From Teredinibacter turnerae T7901 (lineage in GTDB: Bacteria; Pseudomonadota; Gammaproteobacteria; Pseudomonadales; Cellvibrionaceae), in contig NC_012997.1 of the NCBI RefSeq assembly GCF_000023025.1, positions 3,407,125-3,471,124 of the forward strand: 64,000 bases of DNA, in the 5' to 3' direction. Positions 1-10,138 of this stretch are shown one piece after another. Position numbers and translations under genes: made by a program. Position 1 is the first letter of the stretch, and each line of letters starts with the position of its first letter. A model generated the notes under the pieces. That model saw only the letters and a list, made by a program, of their open reading frames with translations. It made no database searches and was not told the origin of the DNA.

Positions 1-965
1 ATGCCGAATACCAAAAACCCGCTAAACAGCTTTTGTCTACTCAGTGCTATTCTGGCGAGCGCGATCATACGCCATACGAAGAAACCGTAAAGGACTACCA
101 ATAATATGGCTCCGACAAAACCAAACTCTTCTGCATAGATGGCAAATATAAAGTCCGTGTGGGCCTCGGGCAGGAAAAATAATTTTTGTAAGCTATTACC
201 TAAACCCGCGCCGAACCACTCCCCTCTCCCAAATGCAATCAACGACTGCACCAACTGATATCCGCTATCAAACTGACGTGACCAAGGGTCCATAAATGCG
301 ACAATGCGCTCCCATCGGTAGGGGGACAAATAGGCCAACGCAAACATACTCGCCACGCCAAACAGCGCAATTATGGCAAAGCGAAATACCGGAATACCTG
401 CGACAAACATCATGCACGAGAGTGTCATACTCAACACCACAGCACTGCCAAAGTCGGGTTCAGCCAACAGTAAAATTGCCGCAAGCCCCAACACCATTAC
501 CATTTTGAAAAATCCAGCCCAGCGTGCTTTAACCTCTTCATTTTTGCGTGCCAGGTAGCTCGCAAAATAAATAATGAAACAAAACTTCGCCAGTTCCGAG
601 GCTTGAATACCGACTGGACCTAAATCCAACCAACGCCGACTCCCGTTTACCACCTTCCCAATTCCCGGCACCAGAACCGCAAGCAACAAAACCAGCCCTA
701 CCAATAACAGTACGCCAGCATATTTTTGCCAGATATCGGTGGGTACAGATGCGATTATTGCTCCGCCCAAGATGCCAACACACAAAAACAGGCATTGTTT
801 CTTAACAAAAAACCAAGGGTCGCCATAAGTCGCAAAGGCAAAGTCCATAGAACTTGATGCGACCATAACCATGCCTACGCTCAACAGGAGTGCGGCTGCG
901 GCAATGAGGCTGCGATCCATCGTCGTATTTTCAACAGAAATACTTGCCAATGCTTGCGAAATCAC
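1..965 (-). CDS. ftsW: FtsW, lipid II-polymerising SEDS glycosyltransferase (C-terminus off window)
   Basis: Multi-pass inner-membrane protein of the SEDS family that polymerises septal peptidoglycan together with FtsI. The minus-strand frame is open from 965 to the left edge and is full of hydrophobic segments. It carries SEDS/FtsW signatures such as GNSLQKLFFLPEAHTDFIF and the following AEEFGFVG, and an early NGSRRWLDLGP stretch. The preferred start is a GTG at 965 that overlaps the murD stop (GTGA), with a GGAGG about 10 nt upstream inside murD. An in-frame ATG at 920 is the alternative and would remove 15 residues. It is the last visible gene of the dcw operon, and about 320 codons are present. 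Identification is firm; the start is less certain. Confidence 0.93.
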   Translation of the reverse strand, partial: MISQALASISVENTTMDRSLIAAAALLLSVGMVMVASSSMDFAFATYGDPWFFVKKQCLFLCVGILGGAIIASVPTDIWQKYAGVLLLVGLVLLLAVLVPGIGKVVNGSRRWLDLGPVGIQASELAKFCFIIYFASYLARKNEEVKARWAGFFKMVMVLGLAAILLLAEPDFGSAVVLSMTLSCMMFVAGIPVFRFAIIALFGVASMFALAYLSPYRWERIVAFMDPWSRQFDSGYQLVQSLIAFGRGEWFGAGLGNSLQKLFFLPEAHTDFIFAIYAEEFGFVGAILLVVLYGFFVWRMIALARIALSRQKLFSGFLVFG

Positions 966-2323
966 TCCGTTAATCCCTCCACGGCAGCGGCAAATTGTCG
1001 CCCCCTGTCTTCAAATCCAGCAAACATATCGAAGCTCGCACAGGCAGGTGATAGTAGAACCAAATCGCCCTCCTCCGCCGAAGAAAACGCAACTTCCACG
1101 GCTTCTGTCATCGTTTGTGCCTGCACTACCGGTGTAGTGTCGGAAACACAATCAGCAATGGCCCCCGCGTCGCGACCCATCAATATGAGAACTGCAACAT
1201 GAGCATCAACCAGCTTGCCGAAGCTGAAAAAATTTGCGTCTTTCCCATCGCCACCTGCAATCAACAAGATCCGCTTGAAGCTGGCTGACAAGCCAGCAAT
1301 CGCCGCCTGAGCTGCGCCAACATTGGTCGCCTTGGAATCATTAATAAATGTAACGCCACGTTTTTTTGCAACCCACTGACATCGGTGGTCAAGACCACTG
1401 AATTCCTGCACGGCAGCGCAAGTGGCCGCGCGCGTAATGTTCAATGCGTCAGCCATTGCAAACACCGCCAACACATTAGCGACATTGTGACGACCAAATA
1501 TTTTTATTTGGTCGATATTTATAAGATTATCTTTAGCCGCGCACAGATTCCCGGTATCGGCAGAAAAGTAGAACGCACTTTCGCCTTCTTCTATGGGCTT
1601 GCTCAAACTGAATCCGCGCCGAGCGACCCCGTCAACTATAGGTGGCTGGGTTAATTTATCGTCGATGTTATAAACAACATTTTGTGCACCAAAATAAATA
1701 CGCTGTTTTGCCATGCAGTAATCGACGAAACGGTTGTAGCGATCCATATGATCTTCGCTAACATTAAGCATACAAGCGACCGTTAGCCCAGGCCGACTGA
1801 CGCTTTCAAGCTGAAAACTGGAAAGCTCCAATATGTAAAGCTCTGCGTTTTCCTGAAGCGCATCTAACACCGGTAATCCTATATTTCCGGCTGCACAGGT
1901 TTTAAAACCCGCTTTTGCGCCTACCGCCGCCATCAACGCGGTAACCGTCGATTTTCCGTTCGAGCCGGTAATACCCACAACAGGCACTTGGACTTCTCGC
2001 AAAAACAGTTCGATATCGCCAACAATAGAAATGTTGTTTTTAAGCGCGGCCTGTATAAAGTCAGTGCGTCTGTCGACGCCCGGGCTCAACACGATCTCAG
2101 CTGCGTTTAACAACAGATCTATCTGGGGTTGCTCAACTGCGCCGAAGTGATGGTCCACTTTATTGTTCAGCGCCATGAGTTCGTCGGCCCCAGGCGGGTG
2201 CTCTCTAGTATCCACTACTGAAAAACGTTCCCCACGCAGGTGTAAATAACGGGCGACAGAAAGCCCGGTTGCACCGAGCCCCACTATCACCACATATTTA
2301 TCACTTGCCAACAGACCGTTCAT
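962..2323 (-). CDS. murD: UDP-N-acetylmuramoyl-L-alanine--D-glutamate ligase
   Basis: Cytoplasmic Mur ligase that adds D-glutamate to UDP-MurNAc-L-Ala using ATP. The protein is 453 aa, normal for MurD. An N-terminal Rossmann-like UDP-binding region (VGLGATGLSVARYL) is followed by the ATP-binding loop GITGSNGKST at about residues 117-126, and then by NDSKATN, which is typical of MurD. It starts with ATG 10 nt after the mraY stop and its stop overlaps the ftsW GTG start. The ribosome-binding site is weak, which fits translational coupling within the operon. Confidence 0.97.
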   Translation of the reverse strand: MNGLLASDKYVVIVGLGATGLSVARYLHLRGERFSVVDTREHPPGADELMALNNKVDHHFGAVEQPQIDLLLNAAEIVLSPGVDRRTDFIQAALKNNISIVGDIELFLREVQVPVVGITGSNGKSTVTALMAAVGAKAGFKTCAAGNIGLPVLDALQENAELYILELSSFQLESVSRPGLTVACMLNVSEDHMDRYNRFVDYCMAKQRIYFGAQNVVYNIDDKLTQPPIVDGVARRGFSLSKPIEEGESAFYFSADTGNLCAAKDNLINIDQIKIFGRHNVANVLAVFAMADALNITRAATCAAVQEFSGLDHRCQWVAKKRGVTFINDSKATNVGAAQAAIAGLSASFKRILLIAGGDGKDANFFSFGKLVDAHVAVLILMGRDAGAIADCVSDTTPVVQAQTMTEAVEVAFSSAEEGDLVLLSPACASFDMFAGFEDRGRQFAAAVEGLTE

Positions 2324-2332
2324 ATGAAGGTA

Positions 2333-3415
2333 TTACCGTATTTTTAAGGTTGCCAAGCCAAATAAAACCAAGATCACTGTAATTATCCAAAACCGCACAA
2401 TCACACGTGGCTCCGGCCAACCTTTTAACTCAAAGTGATGGTGCAACGGCGCCATTCGAAATATGCGCCGACCGGTAAGCTTATAAGAGCCAACTTGCAA
2501 GATTACAGAAACCGTCTCCATGACAAATATGCCGGACATTATAAAAAACACGATTTCATGCCGAACAATGACTGCAATTACACCTAACGCTGCGCCCAAC
2601 GCCAAGGCGCCGACATCACCCATAAATACTTGTGCGGGATAAGTGTTAAACCACAAAAATCCGAGGCCAGCGCCAGCGAGAGCTGCACAGTAAACGACAA
2701 GTTCACCAGAGCCTGGCACAAAAGCTATGTGCAGATACTCAGAAAAATTTGCATTACCTACCAAATAGGCAATCACGCCAAGCGCGGAGCCCACCATTAC
2801 CGTTGGCATAATCGCGAGGCCATCAAGCCCGTCGGTTAGGTTTACCGCATTGCTGAAACCAACAATCATCAAGTAGGTAACAAAGACATACAGTACACCC
2901 ATCTGCCATGCGACATTTTTGAAAAACGGAATGTAGAGTGTTGTTTCTGCGGGTGTCTGCGCGGTCACAAATAGTGCGATAGCAACAATAAACCCGCATG
3001 CGGATTGCCAAAAATACTTCCACTTTGCGGGCAAACCTTTTGAATTTTTCTCAACCACTTTACGGTAATCATCCACCCAACCAATGAGGCCAAAGGTGAT
3101 GGTTACAAACAGCACGGCCAGAACATACCTATTGCTTAAATCTGCCCATAGCAAAGTAGCGGTAACAATAGAAAATAAAATCAGCGTCCCGCCCATTGTC
3201 GGGGTCCCAGATTTACTCAAATGCGACTGCGGACCGTCGTCGCGAATCGCTTGCCCAATTTGCAATTCGTTGAGCTTTCGAATAACCCATGGGCCCAACA
3301 CCATTGACAAACCCAGCGCAGTTAGCACACCAAGAATTGCTCGCAATGTGAGGTATTGAAAAACGCCAAACCCGCTGACATAGCTTTCTAAGAAATTGGC
3401 AAGCCAAACTAACAC
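2333..3415 (-). CDS. mraY: Phospho-N-acetylmuramoyl-pentapeptide transferase
   Basis: Integral membrane enzyme that transfers phospho-MurNAc-pentapeptide to undecaprenyl phosphate, giving lipid I. The protein is 360 aa, the usual length, with about ten hydrophobic segments. Family motifs are visible: the DDYRK aspartates, [25 protein letters not shown], and the histidine-rich [14 protein letters not shown] loop near the C-terminus. The start is GTG at 3415, preceded by GAGG seven bases upstream, and it overlaps the end of murF. Confidence 0.97.
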   Translation of the reverse strand: MLVWLANFLESYVSGFGVFQYLTLRAILGVLTALGLSMVLGPWVIRKLNELQIGQAIRDDGPQSHLSKSGTPTMGGTLILFSIVTATLLWADLSNRYVLAVLFVTITFGLIGWVDDYRKVVEKNSKGLPAKWKYFWQSACGFIVAIALFVTAQTPAETTLYIPFFKNVAWQMGVLYVFVTYLMIVGFSNAVNLTDGLDGLAIMPTVMVGSALGVIAYLVGNANFSEYLHIAFVPGSGELVVYCAALAGAGLGFLWFNTYPAQVFMGDVGALALGAALGVIAVIVRHEIVFFIMSGIFVMETVSVILQVGSYKLTGRRIFRMAPLHHHFELKGWPEPRVIVRFWIITVILVLFGLATLKIR

Positions 3416-4785
3416 TGCGACACCTCATCATTTTTAACCAATAGTTCGATAACCTCTTCCATTTTCGCACTGCGAGAACCTTTAACCAGCACGACAGCAT
3501 CACTTAGGTCTTGCTGCTGTAACGCAGAAGCCAGCGCGACTTTGTCCTCGAACCACGTAGCGCCCTCACCAAATCCGGCGACTGTCTGTTTGGATAATTC
3601 ACCAACCGCGAAGAGATTTTTAATTTTCTGACTTTTCGCGTAACGCCCAAGATCAAAATGTTGGGCCAGCTCATCACTGCCGAGCTCACCCATATCCCCC
3701 ACCACCATCACACTGTGTTTTGCGTGTGCCAAATAATTAGCGGCAGCACGCATAGAACCGGGGTTAGCGTTATAGGTATCGTTAATTAACGTGTGGCAGC
3801 ACTTAGTGCTCACTCGCTGCATTCGGCCCGCAACGCCCTGAAACTGAGAAACTCCCTTTGCAATAAGCTCGTGCGCGACGCCAAGCGCCACCGCACAGCT
3901 GGCCGCAGCAAGGGCGTTATTCACAGAGTGCTTGCCTGGCACCTGCAGATTTACCGGAAACCGATTTCCCTCTAAAACGAGATCGAAGCTGTAACAACCC
4001 ATGCCGTCCGGTGTCAGGCACTCCCCGTATATCAGCGTATCCACACCGCTATTTTTTTCGTACTGAATTGGGCTAGCCGTAAAACCAATGGTTGTGATTC
4101 CGCCGTTTCGCGCCAAGAATTCTTGGGCATAGTTGTCGTCGAGATTTATTACCGCGCAGCGTAGGTTACTACCGCCATAAATATCCCCTTTTTCCTGGGC
4201 GATTGCGTCGAGTGATCCAAAACCCGCCATATGAGCAGGCATAACATTATTCACCAGAGCAACCTCTGGCTGGATCAAACTTGTTAAATAGGCAATTTCG
4301 CCAAAGCCACTGGTACCCGCCTCCACAATGGCAAAAGCTTGCTGCTCCAGGCGCATAAGCGTTTGCGGCACACCAATGTGATTATTTAAATTGCCGGCTG
4401 TGGCCACAGTTGGTCCAGCCTGCCGACAAACCGCCTCCAACATTCCCTTCACCGACGTTTTACCACTACTTCCGGTAAGCCCGACGACAGCTCCTTCAAA
4501 CTCAGCGCGTTTATTGGCGGCAATAAAACCCAACGCACGAACGGTATCTTTCACAACCCATTGCGGTACTGCAATTTCCGCCTGTACAGTGTCGACAACA
4601 ACGGCGCAGGCGCCTTTCTCAATAGCCTGAGCAATATAGGCATGCCCATCGAAATGTTCACCGCGCAACGCCACAAACAAATCACCCGGTTGCAGTGATC
4701 GCGTATCGGTACTCACACAAAAAAATTCTGCGTCACCACCCACTAAAGTCTTAGCGCTGTCCAGTTTCAATTGCGACAGTTTCAC
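3409..4785 (-). CDS. murF: UDP-N-acetylmuramoyl-tripeptide--D-alanyl-D-alanine ligase
   Basis: Mur ligase that adds the D-Ala-D-Ala dipeptide to the UDP-MurNAc-tripeptide. The ATP loop [10 protein letters not shown] lies about 100 residues in, and [11 protein letters not shown] and GDMGELG are characteristic of MurF. I chose the GTG at 4785 (KLSQLKLD follows), which overlaps the murE TGA as GTGA and has AGAGGTG just upstream. This gives 458 aa. A longer in-frame start at 4824 would add 13 residues lying inside murE and has no reason to be used. The murE/murF overlap matches the murD/ftsW arrangement in the same operon. Confidence 0.96.
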   Translation of the reverse strand: MKLSQLKLDSAKTLVGGDAEFFCVSTDTRSLQPGDLFVALRGEHFDGHAYIAQAIEKGACAVVVDTVQAEIAVPQWVVKDTVRALGFIAANKRAEFEGAVVGLTGSSGKTSVKGMLEAVCRQAGPTVATAGNLNNHIGVPQTLMRLEQQAFAIVEAGTSGFGEIAYLTSLIQPEVALVNNVMPAHMAGFGSLDAIAQEKGDIYGGSNLRCAVINLDDNYAQEFLARNGGITTIGFTASPIQYEKNSGVDTLIYGECLTPDGMGCYSFDLVLEGNRFPVNLQVPGKHSVNNALAAASCAVALGVAHELIAKGVSQFQGVAGRMQRVSTKCCHTLINDTYNANPGSMRAAANYLAHAKHSVMVVGDMGELGSDELAQHFDLGRYAKSQKIKNLFAVGELSKQTVAGFGEGATWFEDKVALASALQQQDLSDAVVLVKGSRSAKMEEVIELLVKNDEVSQC

Positions 4786-6305
4786 CGCTGCACCTCTTGC
4801 TGGGAGATCCGTGCGTATAAACACTGACTACTCACTTCACAATCGTCAAAGTGCCGCTTAGCGGTACCTACAATTTGATAATCTTCGTGGCCCTTGCCAG
4901 CAATTAACACGGTATCGCCGCTCTTTGCCTGCAAAATGGCAAACTCAATTGCCGCAGAGCGATCTTCAAAGTTTGTCACTCGTTTATCTGAAGCAGGAAT
5001 ACCGGAAAGAACATCATCGATGATACAAGCGGGGGTTTCGGTACGAGGATTATCAGACGTCACGACAACCGCATCCGCATGCTCAGCAGCGATCCTCCCC
5101 ATTTGTGCACGCTTACCTTTGTCCCGGTCACCGCCGCAGCCAAACACAACCCACACGTCATTCGCGGCTTGTGCGCGCAATGCCAGTAACGCTTTTTCCA
5201 GTGCATCCGGTGTATGGGCGTAATCGACACACACAGTCACATCGCCACCGTCTACAACAATACGCTGCATTCGCCCTCTAGCGGGTTGCAGGTGTTGCAC
5301 TTGTTCTGCTACCGCTGGCAGTGAGTAGCCTGCAGCACAGGCGGTGGTAATTACCGCGAGCAAGTTTAAAATATTAAAGTTACCTATCAGGCATGATTGG
5401 ATATTTGCCTCGCCCCAAGCACTCGAAATTTTCGCGGCCACGCCTTCTGGCGAGAGCGCAATATCTTTTGCGACTACTGTGTTGCCTGATTCTGCCCCGT
5501 ATAAGAAAGACGATTCGGCAGTGGACGCAGCCGATAACGCTCTGCTTGCAGAGTCGTCACCATTGATCACCGCAAAGCGCAGTGCGTCGAACGTAAATAA
5601 ACGGGATTTCGCAGCGATATAGTGTTCAAACGTACCATGGTAATCGAGATGGTCGCGGCTAATATTGGTAAATACGGCGCCCTCAAAATTTACGGCATCT
5701 ACCCTGCCCTGCTCCAGAGCGTGCGACGAAACTTCCATGGCTACGAACGTTGCGCCAGCATTTCGCAATTGGGCTAGCACCCGCTGGCAGGCAATAGCAT
5801 CTGGCGTGGTCAATCCAAAATCTTGTAGTGCGCTCTGCGAAAAACCGTAACCCATGGTGCCAATACTTGCAGCTTTTTCGCCTAATTGATTGAACAACTG
5901 CATGAGCAGTTGTACGCAGGTGGTTTTGCCATTGGTGCCGGTAACGCCAATTACACGTACAGATCGAGAGGGGTGATCGTAAAAATTTCCAGCGATCAAA
6001 CTCAGTGTCCGACCTAAATTTTTTACCAGCACCAACGGAATATCATTGGGTACCGAGCTAAAATCAAAATCATCTGACGCATCCGCGACAACCGCTGTAG
6101 CACCACGACTAATCGCAGCTGAAATAAACTGCCGTCCATCGACGCTATGCCCTTTCACCGCACAAAAAAGCTCACCAACAGCAATGCTACGACTATCCAA
6201 ACTTAACCCGGTGATTTCCGGATTGTGTTCGGTCGCTCGTTCACACACGACATTTTCGAAAAGTGTTTGCAGGCGTTTCGCTGTTGCGGTTTGATTGGTC
6301 ACCAT
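4782..6305 (-). CDS. murE: UDP-N-acetylmuramoyl-L-alanyl-D-glutamate--2,6-diaminopimelate ligase
   Basis: Mur ligase that adds the third residue of the stem peptide. The ATP loop GVTGTNGKTT is at about residues 120-129. The TSDNPRTE motif contains DNPR, the signature of meso-diaminopimelate specificity, so DAP-type peptidoglycan is expected. I prefer ATG at 6305 (TAGGG eight bases upstream), giving 507 aa. A TTG at 6311 that overlaps the ftsI stop is the alternative and adds two residues. The C-terminal GKGHEDYQ is typical of MurE. Confidence 0.96.
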   Translation of the reverse strand: MVTNQTATAKRLQTLFENVVCERATEHNPEITGLSLDSRSIAVGELFCAVKGHSVDGRQFISAAISRGATAVVADASDDFDFSSVPNDIPLVLVKNLGRTLSLIAGNFYDHPSRSVRVIGVTGTNGKTTCVQLLMQLFNQLGEKAASIGTMGYGFSQSALQDFGLTTPDAIACQRVLAQLRNAGATFVAMEVSSHALEQGRVDAVNFEGAVFTNISRDHLDYHGTFEHYIAAKSRLFTFDALRFAVINGDDSASRALSAASTAESSFLYGAESGNTVVAKDIALSPEGVAAKISSAWGEANIQSCLIGNFNILNLLAVITTACAAGYSLPAVAEQVQHLQPARGRMQRIVVDGGDVTVCVDYAHTPDALEKALLALRAQAANDVWVVFGCGGDRDKGKRAQMGRIAAEHADAVVVTSDNPRTETPACIIDDVLSGIPASDKRVTNFEDRSAAIEFAILQAKSGDTVLIAGKGHEDYQIVGTAKRHFDDCEVSSQCLYARISQQEVQR

Positions 6306-6307
6306 GT

Positions 6308-8014
6308 TCAAAACCCTACCACCTGTGCAGTTTGCAGGGCTGGCAACTCTGGGGTTACCCGCAATACTTTTAAACTCTCTTCTACAATTTTTGCGAACAC
6401 TGGCGCTGCCGCTTCGCCGCCAAAATAATGCCCATCACTCGGTTCGTTAATAACGACAATCGCCACCAGGCGCGGGTTATCGGCCGGCGCCACACCCGCG
6501 AAGAGCGCAGTGTGGCGATCATCGGCATATCCATCACTGGAGACTTTGTGAGCGGTGCCCGTTTTTCCTGCCACCGGATAAGCGTCAATCTGTGCCCGCG
6601 TTGCAGTGCCACCTGGCTGTGGAACTGTCTTCATCATATTCAGCACTTCTTGTGCGATAGTCGCGTTAACTGCCGAGTGTTTCGCCACTGCTGACTTATC
6701 AACTTTTAGCAAACTTGCACTCTTGAATTCGCCGCCGTCCGCGATAGCCGCATATGCCTGCGCCAATTGCACGGTATTCACATTTAGCCCGTAGCCGAAC
6801 GCCAGAGTCGCCACCTCAATCGGGTGCCAGCGATTGCGGTTTGGTAACACACCAATGCTTTCGCCGGGAAATCCCGTGCCGGAACTTTGCCCCAGGCCCA
6901 TGCGGTAAAACATATCGCGAATTTGCACGGGCTCCAGGCTGAGCGCAATTTTAGTAATGCCGACCTGGCTTGATTTCGTGATGATTTTAGTCAGGCTCAT
7001 AACGCCGTAGTCTTTCGGGTCTAAGAGCGCTTTGCGCCCGACCATAACATAGCCTGGGCTGGTATTTATGGTGTCGTTAAGATGGTATTTGCCCGACTCC
7101 AAGGCAGCCATCATAGTCAGGGGCTTAACGGTAGAGCCCGGCTCGAAAACATCGGTGAGTGCGCGATTGCGCAACTGCGCAGGTTTAATGGAACTGCGGT
7201 CGTTAGGGTTGTACGCTGGCTGGTTCGCCATCGCCAGAACCTCACCGGTTTTTACATCCATAACCACAACAGATCCGGATTTAGCGCCCTGCTTTTTAAC
7301 TGCACTCGCCAGTTCGCGGTAAGCCAGGTATTGCAAGCGTAAATCCAGGCTGAGCGTGATGTCCTGCCCTGAAACAGGTGCTTTAAGCAGCCCGTCTTCC
7401 CTAACGATATTTCCTTTTAAATCTTTAACCACCTGTTTCGCACCGGGCGAACCTGCAAGATACTGATCGAACGCGAGTTCAATACCTTCCTGTCCGTGAT
7501 CATTGATGTTAGTAAAACCGACCACATGCGCCGCAACTTCGCCTGCGGGATAAAAACGCTGGTATTCGGTTTCGCTGAAAACACCGGCAAACCGGTGCCG
7601 CAATATAGTCTCGGCTTCTTGTGGGGGCAGGTGCCGAGCCAAATACATAAATTGCTTGTTTGTGTATTTGGCAATACGCGCACTTAATTTCTTCGGCGAC
7701 TCACCCAGTGCTTTGGCAAGGGCATTGTGCTGTTCGGGGTTGAGTCGCTGCGGGTTTGCATAAATCGAGGTGACCGGCGTACTTACTGCCAGAAGTTCGC
7801 CGTTGCGGTCGGTGATAACACCACGATACGCATTTAACACTTCGCTGCGCTGAGTGCGGGCCTCACCCTCACTCTGTAGAAATTCGTAACCTTTGTCCTG
7901 CGCTGGTACCACCTGTAGTTTCGCCAAATGCCAAACGAGCGCCAGCGGAAGCGATGCCATCACAAACACCATCGCCCACACACGCCACATTGACACTGCT
8001 TTGGCTACTTTCAT
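6308..8014 (-). CDS. ftsI: Peptidoglycan D,D-transpeptidase FtsI (PBP3)
   Basis: Septal class B penicillin-binding protein that cross-links peptidoglycan made by FtsW. The protein is 568 aa with one N-terminal membrane anchor (about residues 10-32), a PBP dimerisation domain, and a transpeptidase domain. The active-site serine is S294 in GSTVK and the third motif is KTGT at 484-487. The second motif reads SSQ (348-350) where SSN is normal. The codon is clearly CAG, so this is a real substitution in the sequence given. The ATG overlaps the ftsL stop by ATGA. Confidence 0.96.
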   Translation of the reverse strand: MKVAKAVSMWRVWAMVFVMASLPLALVWHLAKLQVVPAQDKGYEFLQSEGEARTQRSEVLNAYRGVITDRNGELLAVSTPVTSIYANPQRLNPEQHNALAKALGESPKKLSARIAKYTNKQFMYLARHLPPQEAETILRHRFAGVFSETEYQRFYPAGEVAAHVVGFTNINDHGQEGIELAFDQYLAGSPGAKQVVKDLKGNIVREDGLLKAPVSGQDITLSLDLRLQYLAYRELASAVKKQGAKSGSVVVMDVKTGEVLAMANQPAYNPNDRSSIKPAQLRNRALTDVFEPGSTVKPLTMMAALESGKYHLNDTINTSPGYVMVGRKALLDPKDYGVMSLTKIITKSSQVGITKIALSLEPVQIRDMFYRMGLGQSSGTGFPGESIGVLPNRNRWHPIEVATLAFGYGLNVNTVQLAQAYAAIADGGEFKSASLLKVDKSAVAKHSAVNATIAQEVLNMMKTVPQPGGTATRAQIDAYPVAGKTGTAHKVSSDGYADDRHTALFAGVAPADNPRLVAIVVINEPSDGHYFGGEAAAPVFAKIVEESLKVLRVTPELPALQTAQVVGF

Positions 8015-8331
8015 TGACGTTTTACCAACACTGTTTTGGAAGAGTCGGGTACCTGCATTTTTAGTTTATTAACCGCAATATCCTCTACCCGCGCATAGGC
8101 TGCCCAGGTACTCTTTTCAAGCAAATACTGGCCAGACCTCACCTGCAATGTATTGGACTCCTTACGGAGCATTTCCAGTTGATGTGTTGATTGACGAGCT
8201 TTAAAAGAGGAGTAGACAACACCAACTGCACTGCCGAAAGCGCCAAACCACAAACCCAAAAACAGCAGATTTCCCAACACGGAAACCTGCTGTTTTAGCT
8301 GTGTCTTTTTGCCAGAACCTCGACCGCCCAT
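8011..8331 (-). CDS. ftsL: Cell division protein FtsL
   Basis: Small bitopic division protein that forms the FtsQLB complex. From ATG at 8331 it has 106 aa: a short charged N-terminus (GGRGSGKKTQLKQQ), one membrane segment (about residues 18-40) and a periplasmic heptad-rich coiled coil. The frame extends upstream to 8370, but that part overlaps rsmH and lacks a ribosome-binding site, whereas 8331 is preceded by AGGTGGGTG. FtsL is poorly conserved, so the call rests on size, topology and its position between rsmH and ftsI. Confidence 0.9.
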   Translation of the reverse strand: MGGRGSGKKTQLKQQVSVLGNLLFLGLWFGAFGSAVGVVYSSFKARQSTHQLEMLRKESNTLQVRSGQYLLEKSTWAAYARVEDIAVNKLKMQVPDSSKTVLVKRQ

Positions 8332-8338
8332 CACCCAC

Positions 8339-9274
8339 CTATAGTTTTTCTGCCACGCGCAAAGTTGCACTCCGTGAACGTATATTTTCTGCCAGTTCTC
8401 TATCTCCGGCGCGCTGTGCTTTGCCTAGAGTTTTCAATTTTTTTTCAAGCATATCTTCAGTAACAGGCATGCCTATTGGGAACTGCTTGCCCCGAGCCTG
8501 ATCGCGCATAAAACGCTTAACAATACGGTCCTCCAGCGAATGAAAGCTAATAACAACCAGCCTGCCGCCAGAGGGCAACATTTCAAGAGACTGCGCAAGC
8601 GTCGCCGTTAAATCATCCAGCTCTCGATTTATAAATATTCTTATCGCTTGAAACGCGCGAGTCGCCGGATGCTTGCCCTTCTCCCACTTGGGGTTCGCTT
8701 CGCTCACAATATTTGCCAGCCTTAACGTTTGAGTAATGGGCGATTTTTCACGCTCAGCAACAATTGCCCTGGCCATTCGCCGAGCAAAACGTTCTTCGCC
8801 ATATTCTTTTATAACGAACGCGAGCTCACTCTCTTCAGCCGTGTTTATCCACTCGGCTGCCGTCTGGCCGGAGGAATTATCCATCCGCATATCGAGTGGG
8901 CCATCGTGCATAAAGCTGAAACCACGCTCCGCCTGATCCAACTGGGGAGAAGACACACCAAGATCAAGCAACACACCACTTAGCGACCAGTTATTTGCGT
9001 GTGCTGCAGAAGCCCAGTGAGACGCCATATTCACAAAGGAGTCATGCACCATTGAGAACCGATTATCGCTACCCGCCAATTCGCGCCCGTATGCAACTGC
9101 CTCAGGATCCTTATCGAAGGCCAGCAATCTGCCCTGCGGCGAGAGTTTCTGCAGGACCGCACGGCTGTGCCCACCCCGCCCGAAAGTCCCATCGATGTAT
9201 ACGCCGTCAGCATTTGTCACCAACGCGTCCACCGACTCCTTGAGGAGCACTGAGTAATGAATCTCTTGTGTCAC
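8339..9274 (-). CDS. rsmH: 16S rRNA (cytosine(1402)-N(4))-methyltransferase
   Basis: SAM-dependent methyltransferase (MraW) that modifies C1402 of 16S rRNA. The protein is 311 aa. The N-terminus [13 protein letters not shown] and the glycine-rich [12 protein letters not shown] match the family, as do [13 protein letters not shown] and the late [12 protein letters not shown]. It starts with GTG at 9274, with AGGT six bases upstream, just after the mraZ stop. It sits in its standard place between mraZ and ftsL. Confidence 0.97.
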   Translation of the reverse strand: MTQEIHYSVLLKESVDALVTNADGVYIDGTFGRGGHSRAVLQKLSPQGRLLAFDKDPEAVAYGRELAGSDNRFSMVHDSFVNMASHWASAAHANNWSLSGVLLDLGVSSPQLDQAERGFSFMHDGPLDMRMDNSSGQTAAEWINTAEESELAFVIKEYGEERFARRMARAIVAEREKSPITQTLRLANIVSEANPKWEKGKHPATRAFQAIRIFINRELDDLTATLAQSLEMLPSGGRLVVISFHSLEDRIVKRFMRDQARGKQFPIGMPVTEDMLEKKLKTLGKAQRAGDRELAENIRSRSATLRVAEKL

Positions 9275-9282
9275 TACGTTAC

Positions 9283-9726
9283 CTACAGTGAAAGCGAAAG
9301 CATTTCTGCTGGCAGCTCTTCGTCCACATCCAGGTCAGCCACTGAGGCCCACCATGACTCTTCGCTCCAGAGCTCAAATTTTTTGCCCATGCCAACCAGC
9401 ATGAGTTTTTTATCCAGGTTGGCGTAGTTGCGTAGTGTAGGAGGCACCAGCACCCGTCCGTTGCTATCCAACTCCATCGCGCAGGCGTAACCAAGGAGAA
9501 GGCGCTGTGCACGGAGCGCGGCCTTATTAAAGGTGGGGAGAGCCTCAATTTTTGGCAGAATTTCCTGCCACTCAGGCTCTGGATAAATGAGGATGCAACG
9601 ATCCTCGGTATGGGCCGTCATTACGATCCTTCCGCCGCACGCAGACGCAAGCGCATCCCGGTGCATCGCCGGAATTGCCATACGCCCTTTGGCGTCCATA
9701 TTGATCGCTTGATTGCCTTGAAACAC
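9283..9726 (-). CDS. mraZ: Transcriptional regulator MraZ
   Basis: DNA-binding protein of the AbrB-like fold that represses its own dcw operon. The protein is 147 aa with two tandem MraZ domains, each carrying the conserved D-x-x-G-R motif (DAKGRMAIP near residue 11 and DSNGRVLVP near residue 89). It starts with GTG at 9726. It is the first gene of the operon, and four candidate operator boxes lie between its promoter and start codon. Confidence 0.96.
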
Positions 9727-9776
9727 GTTGATTGTGCCGCCTTAGTACCCGTTTCCCCACAGGAGCCGTTCCTAGC

Positions 9777-9811
9777 TCCACAAAACACCACTAATCACCA
9801 CTTAATACCAC
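9777..9811 (-). promoter_or_regulatory. MraZ operator: four GTGG(T/A) boxes at 10-bp spacing
   Basis: On the minus strand GTGGT occurs at 9811-9807, 9801-9797 and 9791-9787, and GTGGA at 9781-9777. The boxes are spaced exactly 10 bp, one helical turn. Known MraZ operators are TGGG-type 5-mers separated by 5 nt upstream of mraZ, so position and periodicity fit autoregulation. The bases differ slightly from the E. coli box, and the functional call is inference. Confidence 0.8.
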
Positions 9812-9819
9812 TAATGCAC

Positions 9820-9847
9820 ACTATATTTCCCATAGCTGCAAAGTCAA
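9820..9847 (-). promoter_or_regulatory. Sigma70-type promoter of the mra/dcw operon
   Basis: On the minus strand, TTGACT (9847-9842) and TATAGT (9825-9820) are separated by 16 bp. Predicted transcription starts near 9813, immediately before the MraZ boxes. The match to consensus is good and it is the only strong candidate upstream of mraZ. Confidence 0.75.
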
Positions 9848-10138
9848 GAAAAACTCGAGACTGATTGAGCTAAGCCCTTGAAATATCGACACTTTTATAA
9901 GTTGGTCACACTATATACACAAATCCAAACAACTAAAAAAACCGGGTTAAGCAATAACTTAAGCCCAGCTTCTAGAATTTACTTTAAGTTCAAGACTATT
10001 TAGGTTTATTAGCGAAGTTACTTATAGACGAGGGGAATATGGCGCCAGAGGCATAGAATCAACGCCGCAAGGAGGGAATGTTGCGACATTCCGTAGGAAA
10101 AGCAGGCAAATGAATACGTTATTGGGAAGTCGATCAGG
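9848..10138. other. Intergenic region between the dcw promoter and the histidine kinase gene
   Basis: AT-rich stretch with no supported gene. A 7-bp hairpin (GGAATGT/ACATTCC, 10075-10092) lies just after the kinase stop but has no T-tract, so a terminator call is weak. Confidence 0.4.
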
